A DNA stretch of 64,000 nucleotides from Streptomyces sp. NRRL F-2580 (GTDB lineage: Bacteria; Actinomycetota; Actinomycetes; Streptomycetales; Streptomycetaceae): the NCBI RefSeq assembly GCF_000720115.1, contig NZ_JOIR01000016.1:55920-119919 (forward strand). Reading direction: 5' to 3'. The notes beneath the pieces were generated by a model. That model did not search any database. It was not told the DNA's origin and saw only the letters and a program-made list of their open reading frames with translations. Shown here piece after piece: positions 50,660 to 60,316 of this stretch. The position numbers and the translations under genes are program-made. Numbering within the stretch: the stretch's first letter is position 1; the number at the start of each line of letters is the position of its first letter.

Positions 50660-51387
50660 GCTGGATCAGCGGGCCGATGGTGGCCTTCGACCTGGAGACG
50701 ACCGGGACCGACATCGAGTCCGACCGCATCGTCACCGCCGCGGTCGTGGCCATGGAGCCGGACGGCCGGGTCGCGCGGACCCGCACATGGCTGCTCGATC
50801 CCGGCGTGGCCATCCCGGAACAGGCGGCGGCGATCCACGGCATCTCCACCGAGCACGCCCGCACCGAGGGCGTGCCGGCCGCCCCGGCGATCGCGGAGAT
50901 CACCCGGACGCTCGCCGACGGGCTGCGCTCCGGCACCCCGCTGGTGGTGATGAACGCACGCTACGACCTGTCCCTGCTCGACCGAGAGTGCCGCCGGCAC
51001 GGGATCGCATCGCTGGCCGACCGGCTGCCGGGCAGGCCCGCGCCCGTCATCGACCCCTTGGTCCTCGACAAGCATGCGGACCGGTACCGGAAGGGCAGGC
51101 GGACCCTGCAGGCCCTCTGCGAGCACTACGGAGTGACCCTCGACGACGCGCACAACGCGGCCGCCGACGCCCTCGCGGCGGCGCGCGCGGCCCGCCGGGT
51201 GGGCGCGAGGCACGCCTCCATAGGCACGATCGAGCTGGCGGACCTCCACGACCTCCAGATCCGCGCGGCCGCCCAGCAGGCCGAGTCGCTCCAGAGCTAC
51301 CTCCGGCGCACTTCGGACCCCGAGGCGATAGTCGAGCCGGCGTGGCCGGTGGTCCCGCACCGGGAGAGCCAGGACTCCGGGCGATGA
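50656..51387 (+). CDS. DnaQ-like 3'-5' exonuclease
   Basis: 243 residues. DEDDh exonuclease motifs: ExoI FDLETTGTD, ExoII in NARYDLSLLDRE and ExoIII HNAAADALAA. It is an epsilon-subunit-like 3'-5' exonuclease acting on DNA or RNA ends in the cytoplasm. The start overlaps a 20-codon leader frame. About 60 C-terminal residues after the catalytic fold are of unknown role. Confidence 0.92.
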   Translation: MSWISGPMVAFDLETTGTDIESDRIVTAAVVAMEPDGRVARTRTWLLDPGVAIPEQAAAIHGISTEHARTEGVPAAPAIAEITRTLADGLRSGTPLVVMNARYDLSLLDRECRRHGIASLADRLPGRPAPVIDPLVLDKHADRYRKGRRTLQALCEHYGVTLDDAHNAAADALAAARAARRVGARHASIGTIELADLHDLQIRAAAQQAESLQSYLRRTSDPEAIVEPAWPVVPHRESQDSGR

Positions 51388-51889
51388 TGAGGCCTTCGAC
51401 GTCTTGGGCGTACACCTTGAGACCTTGCGGGCTCGCATGCCTTCGCAGCGGTTCCGCACGCTGGTGACGGCCGCCGCACGGACCACCACCTGATCGAGGT
51501 TCCCCCACGGGGCGGGCGGTCCTTGAGGCCGGCGCAGACCATGACCAGGCCGCCGTGCACGCCGCCGGCGGGCGTCGATCGTCTCCTCGACGAGGCCGGG
51601 GGCGCCGGTTGCGCGGATCAGGCGGTGCAGGCGGTCCGTCCGCTTCGTCGTCGTCGAGTCCCGGCCGTCCCAGCAGCGAGCGCAGACCGAGGACCTGGAG
51701 AACTTGGTGCCCCCTGGGCAGCTGACGGCCGGCCGGGAACGGGGCGGACGCGTCGTCATCCGTCCCCACAGTGGAGGGGCTACGGCCAGATCCGCCGGCA
51801 AAGGAACCGAGGGTTCCGACGTTTGGAAACCTCGTCGCGGTGAAGACGCGCGTTGACATCGTTCTTATTCTGCGAGGTAGGAGAAGCGC
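51388..51889. other. 502-base stretch without a clear gene
   Basis: Codon-position GC bias is weak and frames are short. A + frame of about 35 codons (51387-51488, DEAFDVLGVHLETLRARMPSQRF) reads like a protein fragment, then stops. This may be a decayed gene. A TTGACA (51853-51858) is a candidate -35 for the next gene. Confidence 0.5.
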
Positions 51890-52168
51890 ATGGGCATCAT
51901 TGCCTGGATCTTGATCGGACTGCTCGCGGGCTTCATCGCGAAGGCGCTGATGCCGGGCAGGGACCCGGGCGGCGTCATCATCACGATGCTGATCGGCATC
52001 GCTGGCGGTCTCCTCGGCGGCTGGCTCGGCAAGGTCATCTTCGGCGTCGACTCCATCGACGGCTTCTTCGACCTCTCCACCTGGATCGCCGCGATCATCG
52101 GCTCCGTCATCCTCCTCGTGATCTACCGACTGGTCACCGGCAACAAGCGCAATCACCGCCACGCCTGA
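51890..52168 (+). CDS. GlsB/YeaQ/YmgE-family membrane protein
   Basis: 92 residues, three hydrophobic helices rich in Gly (IIAWILIGLLAGFIAKALMPG, VIITMLIGIAGGLLGGWLGKVIFG, LSTWIAAIIGSVILLVIYRLV). The family is stress-associated (general stress or envelope stress). GTAGGAG precedes the ATG. It is monocistronic with its own terminator. Confidence 0.93.
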   Translation: MGIIAWILIGLLAGFIAKALMPGRDPGGVIITMLIGIAGGLLGGWLGKVIFGVDSIDGFFDLSTWIAAIIGSVILLVIYRLVTGNKRNHRHA

Positions 52169-52194
52169 GCGGCCCGGTCCCACTGCCACACGCG

Positions 52195-52228
52195 AACGGC
52201 TCCCCCTCCTTTCGAGGGCGGAGCCGTT
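52195..52228 (+). terminator. Terminator after the GlsB-type gene
   Basis: AACGGCTCC pairs with GGAGCCGTT, and an inner CCCTC/GAGGG pair continues the hairpin. TTTG follows on the + strand, 27 bases after the stop. Confidence 0.85.
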
Positions 52229-52535
52229 TGCCGTCGGGAGTCCAAGCAGACCCGGGCCTCGCTTCCCCGGTGTACCGCTGCGTCAGAGTTTCAAGGTGAC
52301 CTGCCGGCCGGCGCGAGTAGTCACATGTTGCCGGACAAGTCCCAGCACTCGGCCAGGTCCGTACACATAATCCAACGGCTTTGTGCGGGCGCTGGGTTCC
52401 CGTCCGCGGTGTGACTTTTCGCCGACCCTGTACGCCTTCTCGCCGTGGTGATCACCACCCCATACTCCCCAAGCGCGACCGGTGGCCGACGGCCGCCCGG
52501 TGCCGGAGGAACGACGAGCAGGGGAGTGGGACAGG
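52229..52535 (+). promoter_or_regulatory. 307-base non-coding region ahead of aldo/keto reductase
   Basis: A relatively A/T-rich patch (52310-52445, around 'acacataatccaacgg' and 'tgatcaccacc') marks a likely promoter and operator area. TGGTGATCACCA (52446-52457) is a 12-base palindrome. No gene is seen. Confidence 0.4.
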
Positions 52536-53444
52536 GTGGAATCAGCGACGGTCACGGCGGCGGCCGCGGGTACGTGGAGGCTCGGCGATCTGGAGGTGAA
52601 CCGCCTCGGGTTCGGGTCGCTGCGGCTGACCGGGAACGGGATGGGTGGGAACTCCGACGGCGCCCCGATCGACAGGGAAGTCGCCGTTCGGATCTTGCGG
52701 AGCGCGGTCGGGCTCGGGGTGAACCACATCGACACCGCCTCGTTCTACTTCTCGCCGCTGCGCTCCGCGAACGAGCTGATCAACCGCGCGTTGGCGCCGT
52801 ACTCCGACGATCTGGTCATCGCCACCAAGGTCGGGCCGTGGCGGGGCCCGTCGGGCGAATGGCTGGGGATGGCCGGGCCCGAACAGCTGCGCGGGCAGGT
52901 CGAGGAGAACCTGCGTCAGCTCGGCCGGGACCACCTCGACGTCGTCAACCTGCGGGTGAACGGGATCGTGTCGGTCGCGGACCACTTCGGTGCGCTGGCC
53001 GAGCTGCGGAAGGCCGGGCTGATCCGGCACCTGGGGCTGTCCTGCGTCACGCCCGAACAGCTCGCCGAGGCCCTGACCATCGCGCCCGTGGTCTGCGTGC
53101 AGAATCCGTACGGCCTGGATCAGCGGCGCGCGGACGATGACGCACTGGTCGACGACTGCCACCGGCAGGGCATCGCCTTCGTGCCGTTCTTCGCGATCTC
53201 GGGCCGCCGGCGCGAGGCGCCGGCGGCCGGCTCCCACCACGACGCGCTCCGCGTGGTCGCCCGCGCGCACGGTGCGACACCCGCGCAGGTCCTTCTGGCC
53301 TGGACACTGCACCGCGGGCCGAACGTACTGGCGATCCCCGGCACCTCCAACCCCGATCACCTGGCGGAGAACATCGCCGCCGGCGCGCTGCGGCTGTCCC
53401 GGGACGACCTGGAAACCTTGGACACCGTGAAGGCGCAGTCCTAG
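52536..53444 (+). CDS. Aldo/keto reductase
   Basis: 302 residues. AKR barrel with GFGSLRLTG, NHIDTASFYFSP (catalytic Asp and Tyr), VIATKVGPW (catalytic Lys), ADHFGALAELRKAGLIRHLGLS and AIPGTSNPDHLAENIAA (NADPH region). It reduces carbonyls with NADPH; the substrate is unknown. The GTG at 52536 has GGGAG 9 bases ahead. A decayed relative lies near 59906-60262. Confidence 0.92.
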   Translation: MESATVTAAAAGTWRLGDLEVNRLGFGSLRLTGNGMGGNSDGAPIDREVAVRILRSAVGLGVNHIDTASFYFSPLRSANELINRALAPYSDDLVIATKVGPWRGPSGEWLGMAGPEQLRGQVEENLRQLGRDHLDVVNLRVNGIVSVADHFGALAELRKAGLIRHLGLSCVTPEQLAEALTIAPVVCVQNPYGLDQRRADDDALVDDCHRQGIAFVPFFAISGRRREAPAAGSHHDALRVVARAHGATPAQVLLAWTLHRGPNVLAIPGTSNPDHLAENIAAGALRLSRDDLETLDTVKAQS

Positions 53445-53485
53445 CGGGCTGGTTGCGAGTCGCCCGGCGGGTCGGGCGATCGGGG

Positions 53486-53510
53486 GCCCCTCAGGTCCTA
53501 CCTGAGGGGC
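53486..53510. terminator. Terminator after aldo/keto reductase
   Basis: GCCCCTCAGGT-cct-ACCTGAGGGGC, an 11-bp perfect stem 42 bases after the stop. Confidence 0.85.
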
Positions 53511-53581
53511 GCGCCCTCCCTCCGCCAGGGGAGGCGGCCCGCCGTGACGGACGATGTGCGGCTGCCGTGTCCGAAGCCAGC

Positions 53582-54082
53582 ATGTACGTCATGACGACAG
53601 CCCACGCTCCCCTCCCCTCCCTCGCACCCGCGCCGGCCTGGGCTCGCCGCGCCGCCCACGCCATAGCCCTCTGCGCGGTCCCGTCCGGTCTGTGGCGTAT
53701 CGCCATGGCCTCCGGTGTCTACGTGGGCTACAGCGACCAGGTGCTGCGCGACGTCTTCGACATCCCGGGATGGGGCATCGCGTACGTCGTCGGCCTCTCC
53801 GTCCTGGCCGAGGCGGCCGCTCTGTTTCCGCTCCTCCTCGTCAGCGACAGGTGGCAGCCGCTGCGCCCCCGGGCACTCGCCAGGCTGGCCTGGACCGGCA
53901 CGGGCGCCCTGGTCCTGGTGGCGCTGTGGCAACTCGTGGTCGCTTTCACCGTCGAAAGCAAGACGTACATGTCGAGCGATACCGCACTGACCGTCTGGTG
54001 GCTCGCCTTCGCCCCGCTGTTCGCCATCCCCGCCTTGATGACCGCGGTGACCTGGTCGTACGCAAAACGGCGCCGGGCATGA
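53582..54082 (+). CDS. Four-helix membrane protein
   Basis: 166 residues with four hydrophobic segments (about 30-50, 65-90, 105-130, 135-160) and short loops. No family is recognised. GAAG lies 5 bases ahead of the ATG at 53582; a second in-frame ATG (53591) is possible. It is convergent with the hypothetical gene at 54098. Confidence 0.7.
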   Translation: MYVMTTAHAPLPSLAPAPAWARRAAHAIALCAVPSGLWRIAMASGVYVGYSDQVLRDVFDIPGWGIAYVVGLSVLAEAAALFPLLLVSDRWQPLRPRALARLAWTGTGALVLVALWQLVVAFTVESKTYMSSDTALTVWWLAFAPLFAIPALMTAVTWSYAKRRRA

Positions 54083-54097
54083 GGAGCGCGAACCCGT

Positions 54098-54736
54098 TCA
54101 GGCGGGCACGAACGGCCAGGAGTCGACGTACTCGATGTGGATCTCCCGGGTGCGGGCGTCGCCGCGGTGGAGGCGGGCACAGTAGTGGCCGTGGCGCGTG
54201 GCGTCGCGGACGTGAGCCGGGCCGTGCCGGGCGACCTCGCGGAAGAGGCCGGCGGTCTCGCGGAACGCCTTCGCGCTGCCCGTCATGAACAGCGTCTCGG
54301 CATGGAGGTGCTGGTGGAAGTGGTCGCGGTTCCCGGCGTGGCGCAGGGCCTCGTAGTCGATCTCCGGTTCCGACGCGGGCGCGCTGACGCTCCGGCGGCG
54401 GCCCGGGCCGAGCCGCCCCCGCAGTTCCTTCCAGCGCGAGGGCGCGAACCGGAGCGAGTGGTGCAGCAGAACGAGGTCGAGCGGTCGTGATCCCGGCTCC
54501 CCCGCGCCGGCGCCGGTGGGGCGCAGCGGCACGTGGACCAGCCAGCGCGGGGAGATGGCGGCCAGGCTCCACAGCCCGGCCAGGAGCCGCGCGGCCTCCT
54601 GGCCGACGTACGCGTTCAGGTACGGGCCCTCGTCCAGGAGCAGCGCGCGCCGCGGCGGCAGTGCCGGGCGGACGACCTGGAACTCCTGCGGACCCAGACG
54701 GGCCTGATGGACGGTGACGGGTATCTGCACGTGCAT
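54098..54736 (-). CDS. Hypothetical protein, 212 aa
   Basis: A soluble, His-rich protein with VDSWPFV at the C-terminus and the segment NRDHFHQHLHAETLFM. I do not recognise a family. It follows the APH-type gene by 20 bases on the same strand and is probably co-transcribed. Confidence 0.65.
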   Translation of the reverse strand: MHVQIPVTVHQARLGPQEFQVVRPALPPRRALLLDEGPYLNAYVGQEAARLLAGLWSLAAISPRWLVHVPLRPTGAGAGEPGSRPLDLVLLHHSLRFAPSRWKELRGRLGPGRRRSVSAPASEPEIDYEALRHAGNRDHFHQHLHAETLFMTGSAKAFRETAGLFREVARHGPAHVRDATRHGHYCARLHRGDARTREIHIEYVDSWPFVPA

Positions 54737-54756
54737 GGTCCCTTGCTACCGGGGTC

Positions 54757-55620
54757 CTAGAAGGAATGCCAGCGCGTTTCCGGATCGCCGTCCCTGAGGG
54801 AGGTCACGCGGCGGCGGAACTCGGCGAGCGCCCTCGGGTTGCCCGGGGCGTGCTGGGAGACCCAGGCGCAGCTCGCCGTCTCCCGGGCCCCGCGCAGGAC
54901 CGCGCAGCCCGGCCAGTCACGGACGTCCCACCCGTACGCCGACACGAACGCCCCGTACTCCTCGTCGGGCATGCCGTACCGGTCGCGCGAGAGGGCCATC
55001 ACCACCAGGTCGTGCTCGCGCAGATCGGCCGAGACGGTCTCCAGGTCGACCAGGGCCGGGCCGTCCGGGCCCACGTGGACGTTGCGGGGCAGGGCGTCGC
55101 CGTGGACCGGGCCGGGCGGGATGTGCGGGGCCAGGGCCGCCACCTCGCCGGCGTAGGCGTCCCGGCGGGCCCACAGGTACGCCGCGTCGGCAGGGTCGAT
55201 CGCGTCCCCCGCCAGCCGCAGCCAGCGCTCCACCCCGCCCAGCAGGTCCCGCGCGGGCAAGGCGAAGGGCGGCGCGGGCAGGGCGTGGACGGCGCGCAGC
55301 AGCACCGCCAGGTCCTCGGCGCCCGCGGGCCGGACCGCGTCGGGGAGCCGGTGCCACACGGTGAGCGGATGCCCTTCGACCAGCCGCGGCTCCGGCTCGG
55401 CCGCACGGACCGCCGGGACCCCGGCCGCCGCGAACCAGTCGGCCACCGCGAGCTCCCGCCGGGCCCGCTCCAGCAGCGCCGCCTCCCGGCCCACCTTCAC
55501 CACGAGGTCGCCGACGGCGAAGACGGCGTTCTCGCCGAACGCGAGGAGGGCCGGCTCGCGGGTCGCCCCGCGCGTGAGGCCCGCCGCCGTCAGTACCCGC
55601 CTGGCCTGCGCTTCGTCCAT
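54757..55620 (-). CDS. Aminoglycoside phosphotransferase-fold protein
   Basis: 287 residues. Kinase-like fold with the Brenner motif VHGDALPRNVHV and metal-binding LVDLETVSADL; NAVFAVGDLVVKVGR holds the ATP-binding Lys. It phosphorylates a small hydroxylated substrate. Resistance to an antibiotic cannot be claimed from the sequence alone. The ATG at 55620 sits beside a stretch of short tandem repeats. It is first in a two-gene unit. Confidence 0.85.
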   Translation of the reverse strand: MDEAQARRVLTAAGLTRGATREPALLAFGENAVFAVGDLVVKVGREAALLERARRELAVADWFAAAGVPAVRAAEPEPRLVEGHPLTVWHRLPDAVRPAGAEDLAVLLRAVHALPAPPFALPARDLLGGVERWLRLAGDAIDPADAAYLWARRDAYAGEVAALAPHIPPGPVHGDALPRNVHVGPDGPALVDLETVSADLREHDLVVMALSRDRYGMPDEEYGAFVSAYGWDVRDWPGCAVLRGARETASCAWVSQHAPGNPRALAEFRRRVTSLRDGDPETRWHSF

Positions 55621-55705
55621 GCCGTCGGTTCCCGTTCCGTTCCCGTTCCTGTGCCTGTGCCTGTGCCTGATCGTGCTCCGGCTCCGGCTCCGGCTTCGGC
55701 TCCTG
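55621..55705. repeat. Hexanucleotide-like tandem repeats between divergent genes
   Basis: Three adjacent simple repeats on the + strand: gttccc-type, ctgtgc (three copies) and ggctcc-type units, directly before the APH-fold start. They are in the leader or promoter of the APH-type gene and could vary in length. Confidence 0.8.
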
Positions 55706-55800
55706 CGGCCGGCGTGATCACGACGCATCCGAGTTCTACCACCGCCCGCCGCCGGCCCCCGCGGGTGGTGGCTTCGGGAGGGCGGCCCGATGCTGGAGGC

Positions 55801-58062
55801 ATGGGCGCCGACCGTGACGCAGGCGCCGCCCGCGGCCCCGGCGGCGTGGCGCGGCGCGCCATCCGCACCACGCTTGCCGCGTGCGCCGGGTTCTTCCTCT
55901 TCCTGTACGGGCTGGACCTGTCCGTCGCCGCGACGTACGCCCTGTTCGCCGTCGTGTCGATGGCGGCCCTCTCGCACATCCCCGGCACCGGCCCCCAGCG
56001 GGCGGTAGTCATCGCCCGCACGACGCCGCTGGCCTGGGTGCTGGTCACGATCGGCACCTACCTCGCGGTGCGCACCTGGACCGCCGTGGCCGGCATGCTG
56101 GTGATCGGCTTCTGCCTCGCCTTCGTGGCCGTGGCCGGGCCCCGGCCGTCGGGCGCCGCACCCGGCCTGCAGCTGCTCTACATCCTCCCGTGCTTCCCGC
56201 CCTACGCCCCCGACACCCTCGGCGAGCGCCTGCTGGGGACGACCGTCGGCCTCGCGCTGCTGATCCTCGCCGAGCTCTTCGTCCTGCCCGAGCCGCGCGG
56301 CACCTCCTACCGGTCGCTGGCCGCCGAGGCCGCCGACACCGCCGCCCGCTGCGCCGACGAGCTGCGCCGTGCCCCGTACACGCTGTCCGCCGCCGGGGCG
56401 GAGGCGGCCAGGGCGGCCGGCGAGGCGCTGCGGCCCTTCCGGGTCCCCGAGGCCGAGCGGCCCGCCGGGCCGGGGCTGCGGGACCGCGGGCTCGCGCATG
56501 CGGGCCTGGCCGCCCGTACGCTCCTGAACCGCATGGTGAACCTGCCCGCGCCGCCCCCGGACCGCCCGCCGCCGGAGCAGGCGCCCGGGGTGCCCGCCGC
56601 GGTCGGCGCGGCCGTCGCCGAGAGCGCGGCCCTGCTGCGTGGCACCGGCGACTCCGTCGACGCGGCCCGCGCCCTGCGACACGTACGGGCCGAGGCCGTG
56701 GCGGTGGACGAGCGGCCGGCGAACGAGGCACTGGGCGTGCGCAGGGCGGCGCTGCTGGAAGTGGCGGACGCCGCCGTCGCCTTCACGACGGCTGCCGAAC
56801 TCGCGGTACGGGGCTTGCGCGCGCGGCTGCCGGCCGAGATCGACGCGGGCCGCTTCTGGTACGCCGGCCGGCACGCCCCCAGCCTGTGGTGGCACCGGCT
56901 GGCCGCGCACGCCGGGCCGCGGTCCGTGCACTTCCAGAACGCGGTGCGGCTCAGCCTCGCGCTCGCGGCCGCCCGCACGATCGCGGGCATCGACTCCCTG
57001 CCCCACGGCTTCTGGGCGATGCTCGCCGTGCTCAGCCTGACCCGGACCACGGTCTCGCAGACGCGGGCGACCGTACGCGTGGCGCTCACGGGCACGCTGC
57101 TCGGCGCCCTCACGGCCGGCGTCCTACTGGCCCTCATCGGCGTGCACAGCACCGTCTACGCGGTCGCCCTGCCGTTCGTCATGTTCGTGGCGTTCCGGGT
57201 CGGGCCGGTGCGGGGCGTGGGCTGGGCCCAGGGCATGTTCACCCTTGTCGTGTCCTTCGTCTTCGCCCAGCTGGCGCCGGTGACCTGGCAGCTGGCCGAG
57301 GTCAGGATCCTGGACGTGGTCATCGGCAGCCTGATCGGCATCGTGTTCGGGCTGCTCGCCTGGCCGCGGGGGGCGCAGGTGGAGCTGCACCGGGCGGTCG
57401 CCCTGCTGCTGGCGGAGGCGGCCGACAAGGTCGGGAGCACCGCGGCCGCCGTGGCGGGGGGCGGGCCGGGACGGCCCCCGGACGACACGGCGCTGCAGCG
57501 TGCTCTGCTGCTGGCGGAGTCCGCGTTCTCGCAGCGCCTGAGCGAGCCCCGCGCGCCGGTCGGCGCCCCCGCGGACTGGCAGGCGGCCCTGATGACGGGC
57601 CACCACGTGCTGTGGGGCTCGCGGCGGCTGCTCGCCCGAGGCGGCCCACCCCTGGAACCGGCCCAGCAGACGCGCCTGCGCGGCCGGGCGACGCGGGTGG
57701 CCACCGGCCTGCGCGCCGCCTCGGCCCTGACGTCGAACACGTCCCCACCACCGCACAAGGACCATCCGACGGGCAAGGACCTGCCGATGGACCCGCGGCA
57801 GCCGGTGCCGGTGGACGACCCGCCGGCGGTCCACGCCCTGCCGGCCGTCCGCGCCCTGCCGGCGGACGGACTGCCGGCGGACGGACCGCCGACGGACGGA
57901 CTGCCCGCTCCCGGCCGGGAGCCCCCCGACGGAGCGGGGGACGGGGTCGCCCTGCCGCGGTTCTACGCGGGCCTGGCCTGGCTCGACTCGCTGACCACCG
58001 ACGTCGAGCGCGTCACCGCACCCATCGGCGGTTCCGGCGGGCCGGACGGGACGGCGCCCTGA
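55801..58062 (+). CDS. FUSC-family (aromatic acid exporter-like) membrane protein
   Basis: 753 residues. Two blocks of about six helices each (about 20-165 and 385-520) flank soluble helical regions, the FUSC/ArAE layout. [19 protein letters not shown] begins the C-terminal soluble domain, and a Pro/Asp-rich tail with short repeats ([17 protein letters not shown]) ends it. It probably exports aromatic acids or related compounds. The ribosome binding site spacing at the ATG is poor, so the true start may be a few codons downstream. Confidence 0.87.
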   Translation: MGADRDAGAARGPGGVARRAIRTTLAACAGFFLFLYGLDLSVAATYALFAVVSMAALSHIPGTGPQRAVVIARTTPLAWVLVTIGTYLAVRTWTAVAGMLVIGFCLAFVAVAGPRPSGAAPGLQLLYILPCFPPYAPDTLGERLLGTTVGLALLILAELFVLPEPRGTSYRSLAAEAADTAARCADELRRAPYTLSAAGAEAARAAGEALRPFRVPEAERPAGPGLRDRGLAHAGLAARTLLNRMVNLPAPPPDRPPPEQAPGVPAAVGAAVAESAALLRGTGDSVDAARALRHVRAEAVAVDERPANEALGVRRAALLEVADAAVAFTTAAELAVRGLRARLPAEIDAGRFWYAGRHAPSLWWHRLAAHAGPRSVHFQNAVRLSLALAAARTIAGIDSLPHGFWAMLAVLSLTRTTVSQTRATVRVALTGTLLGALTAGVLLALIGVHSTVYAVALPFVMFVAFRVGPVRGVGWAQGMFTLVVSFVFAQLAPVTWQLAEVRILDVVIGSLIGIVFGLLAWPRGAQVELHRAVALLLAEAADKVGSTAAAVAGGGPGRPPDDTALQRALLLAESAFSQRLSEPRAPVGAPADWQAALMTGHHVLWGSRRLLARGGPPLEPAQQTRLRGRATRVATGLRAASALTSNTSPPPHKDHPTGKDLPMDPRQPVPVDDPPAVHALPAVRALPADGLPADGPPTDGLPAPGREPPDGAGDGVALPRFYAGLAWLDSLTTDVERVTAPIGGSGGPDGTAP

Positions 58063-58068
58063 AATTGG

Positions 58069-58097
58069 TTGCACGAGACGTCTCGTCTCGTTATGGT
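58069..58097 (+). promoter_or_regulatory. Operator-bearing promoter of the macrolide glycosyltransferase gene
   Basis: -35 TTGCAC (58069-58074), 17-base spacer, -10 TATGGT (58092-58097), with the ATG at 58104 placed as +1: a leaderless message. The spacer holds the 14-bp perfect palindrome ACGAGACGTCTCGT (58073-58086), where a repressor would block RNA polymerase. Confidence 0.7.
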
Positions 58098-58103
58098 CTG
58101 ATC

Positions 58104-59315
58104 ATGACCTCCGCCCAGCCCGCCGCCGGCGTCGCGCACATCGCCATGTTCTCCATCGCCGCCCACGGCCACGTGAACCCGAGCATCGAAGTGATCCGCG
58201 AGCTCGTCGCCCGCGGCCACCGCGTCAGCTACGCCATCCCCGCCGCCTTCGCCGAGAAGATCGCGGAGACCGGCGCCACGCCCGTGATCTACACCTCCAC
58301 CCTCCCCACCGACGACGACCCGGAGGCCTGGGGCACCGAGCTCATCGAGAACCTGGAGCCCTTCCTGGACGACGCCGTCCAGGCACTCCCGCAGCTCGCC
58401 GCCGCCTTCGACGGCGACGAGCCGGACCTCGTCCTGCACGACATCACCTCCTACCCGGCGCCCGTGCTCGCCCACCGGTGGGGCGTCCCCGCCGTCTCCC
58501 TCTCCCCGAACCTCGTCGCCTGGGAGGGGTACGAGCAGGAGGTGGCCGAGCCGATGTTCGCCGAGCTGAAGGCCTCCGAACGGGGCCGGGCGTACTACGC
58601 CCGATTCGCCGCCTGGCTCACCGAGAACGGCCTCCCGGACGATGTCGACCGCTTCCAGGGCCGGCCGCGCCGCAGCCTGGTCCTGATCCCCAGGGCCCTT
58701 CAGCCCCACGCCGACCGCGTCGACGAGTCCGCGTACACCTTCGTCGGCGCCTGCCAGGGCGACCGCGCGCCCCAGGGCCGCTGGCACAGGCCCGCCACCG
58801 CCGAGGGCAAGAAGGTCGTGCTCGTCTCGCTCGGCTCCGCCTTCACCAAGCAGCCCGCCTTCTACCGCGCCTGCATCGACGCCTTCGCGGACCTGCCCGA
58901 CTGGCACGTCGTCCTCCAGATCGGCAAGTTCACCGACGAGGCCGAGCTCGGCGAGATCCCCGCCAACGTCGAGGTCCACCGCTGGGTTCCCCAGCTGGAC
59001 ATCCTGCGCCAGGCCGACGCCTTCATCACCCACGCGGGCGCCGGCGGCAGCCAGGAAGGGCTCGCCACCGCCACCCCGATGGTCGCCGTCCCGCAAGCCG
59101 TCGACCAGTTCGGCAACGCCGACATGCTGGTCTCGCTCGGCGTGGCCCGCCACGTTCCGATGGCGGACGCCGACGCCCGGACCCTCCGGGAGGCGGTCCT
59201 CGCCCTGGTCGCCGACCCCGAGGTCGCCGCCCGCGCCGCGGACGTGCGCGCCCGGATGGCGGCCGAAGGGGGCACGCGGCAGGCCGCCTACCTCATCGAG
59301 GCCGAACTGTCATAG
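58104..59315 (+). CDS. mgt: Macrolide glycosyltransferase (OleD/Mgt-type)
   Basis: 403 residues of GT1. It should transfer glucose from UDP-glucose to a macrolide hydroxyl, inactivating the drug. Catalytic His in [11 protein letters not shown]; the donor-site signature is [29 protein letters not shown]. Long stretches agree with OleD of the oleandomycin producer ([25 protein letters not shown]). The start codon lies at the predicted transcription start of an operator-bearing promoter. It is a likely self-protection or intrinsic-resistance gene; no macrolide cluster is in the window. Confidence 0.93.
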   Translation: MTSAQPAAGVAHIAMFSIAAHGHVNPSIEVIRELVARGHRVSYAIPAAFAEKIAETGATPVIYTSTLPTDDDPEAWGTELIENLEPFLDDAVQALPQLAAAFDGDEPDLVLHDITSYPAPVLAHRWGVPAVSLSPNLVAWEGYEQEVAEPMFAELKASERGRAYYARFAAWLTENGLPDDVDRFQGRPRRSLVLIPRALQPHADRVDESAYTFVGACQGDRAPQGRWHRPATAEGKKVVLVSLGSAFTKQPAFYRACIDAFADLPDWHVVLQIGKFTDEAELGEIPANVEVHRWVPQLDILRQADAFITHAGAGGSQEGLATATPMVAVPQAVDQFGNADMLVSLGVARHVPMADADARTLREAVLALVADPEVAARAADVRARMAAEGGTRQAAYLIEAELS

Positions 59316-59335
59316 CCACCGCCTAAGGTGCCGCC

Positions 59336-59905
59336 ATGACGAAGAAGGCCACGACCACGAAGTACGCGGCGCTGCTGCGCGGCATCAACGTCGGCGGGAG
59401 CAAGAAGGTCCCGATGGCGGAGCTGCGCTCCGTGCTGGAGGAGCTCGGCCACGGCGACGTACAGACGTACCTGCAGAGCGGCAACGCCGTCTTCAGCAGC
59501 GTGGAGAGGGACCCGGCGGCGCTCGCCCGGGAGCTGGAGACGGCCATCGAGGCCCGCTTCGGCTTCCGGGTGGCGTGCCTGGTGGTGGACGGGGCGTACC
59601 TGCGCGCCGTCGCCGGCGCCTGCCCCTTCCCGGCCGCGGAGCTGGAGGGCAAGCAGCTCCACGCCACCTTCTTCTCCGAACAGCCGGGCGCGGAGCGCTT
59701 CGCCGCGCTCGACCAGGCCTCGTACCTCCCCGAGGAGTACCGGCTCGGCGACCGCGTCCTCTACCTCTACGCCCCCGACGGCCTGGGCCGCTCCAAACTG
59801 GCCGAGGCCCTCGCCAGGCCCGCCGTCGTCAAGGGCATCGACGTGACCACCCGCAACTGGAACACCGTCGCCAAGCTCGTCGAACTGACCGCCGTGCCGA
59901 GCTGA
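59336..59905 (+). CDS. DUF1697 protein
   Basis: 189 residues, family DUF1697: YAALLRGINVGGSKKVPMAELR, VQTYLQSGNAVFSS and the end GIDVTTRNWNTVAKLVEL. The function of the family is unknown. AAGGTG precedes the ATG. It is 20 bases after mgt and may be co-transcribed. Confidence 0.93.
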   Translation: MTKKATTTKYAALLRGINVGGSKKVPMAELRSVLEELGHGDVQTYLQSGNAVFSSVERDPAALARELETAIEARFGFRVACLVVDGAYLRAVAGACPFPAAELEGKQLHATFFSEQPGAERFAALDQASYLPEEYRLGDRVLYLYAPDGLGRSKLAEALARPAVVKGIDVTTRNWNTVAKLVELTAVPS

Positions 59906-60262
59906 CCGGAGCCAGAGGGCGTCCAGCACCGCCAGCTCGCGCGGCCACAGGTGGATCGTCGCCGCGTCCAGGTTCTCCGCCAGGTGGCCGGGGGAACCGG
60001 TGCCGGGAGTCGGGCACAGGACGGCCGAGCGGTGCAGCAGCCACGCCGGCGCGATCTGGCCCGTCAGGTTGTACGCGTTCTGGACCGAGGCGATCGGGAC
60101 GGACTCCAGCGCCAGCCGCAGCTGCTCCGCGGTGACGGTGTCCAGCCCGATGTGCCGGATCTTGCCCTGCGCCCGCAACGCGGCGAGCGCGCGCAGCTGT
60201 TGGCCGCCCGTGCCGAACCCGAGCCGCCGTACCGGAAGATCGCCGTCGAGTGTGAATATCCG
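59906..60262 (-). pseudogene. Decayed aldo/keto reductase with internal deletion
   Basis: The frame begins FTLDGDLPVRRLGFGTGGQQ (an AKR N-terminus) and jumps straight to ALRAQGKIRHIGLDTVTAEQL, SVQNAYNLT, PTPGTGSPGHLAENLDAA. The catalytic Asp, Tyr, Lys and His region (about 130 residues) is missing. The reading frame then runs on into antisense sequence without its usual stop. A non-functional remnant is the simplest reading. Confidence 0.75.
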
Positions 60263-60316
60263 TTCCGCCGTGCCCCCGACCGTAGAGCGGGGCGCCGGAT
60301 GTGCCAGGCTCGTGGC

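Noticed and set aside
54757..55620. APH-fold protein as an aminoglycoside-resistance gene
   Set aside because: Kinase motifs alone do not show drug specificity; the family also acts on choline, homoserine and other alcohols.
55881..59315. A 1144-codon plus-strand frame spanning the FUSC gene and mgt
   Set aside because: Only the last 403 codons match a family (Mgt). The upstream part is the FUSC gene read in the wrong frame and is Arg/Gly-rich.
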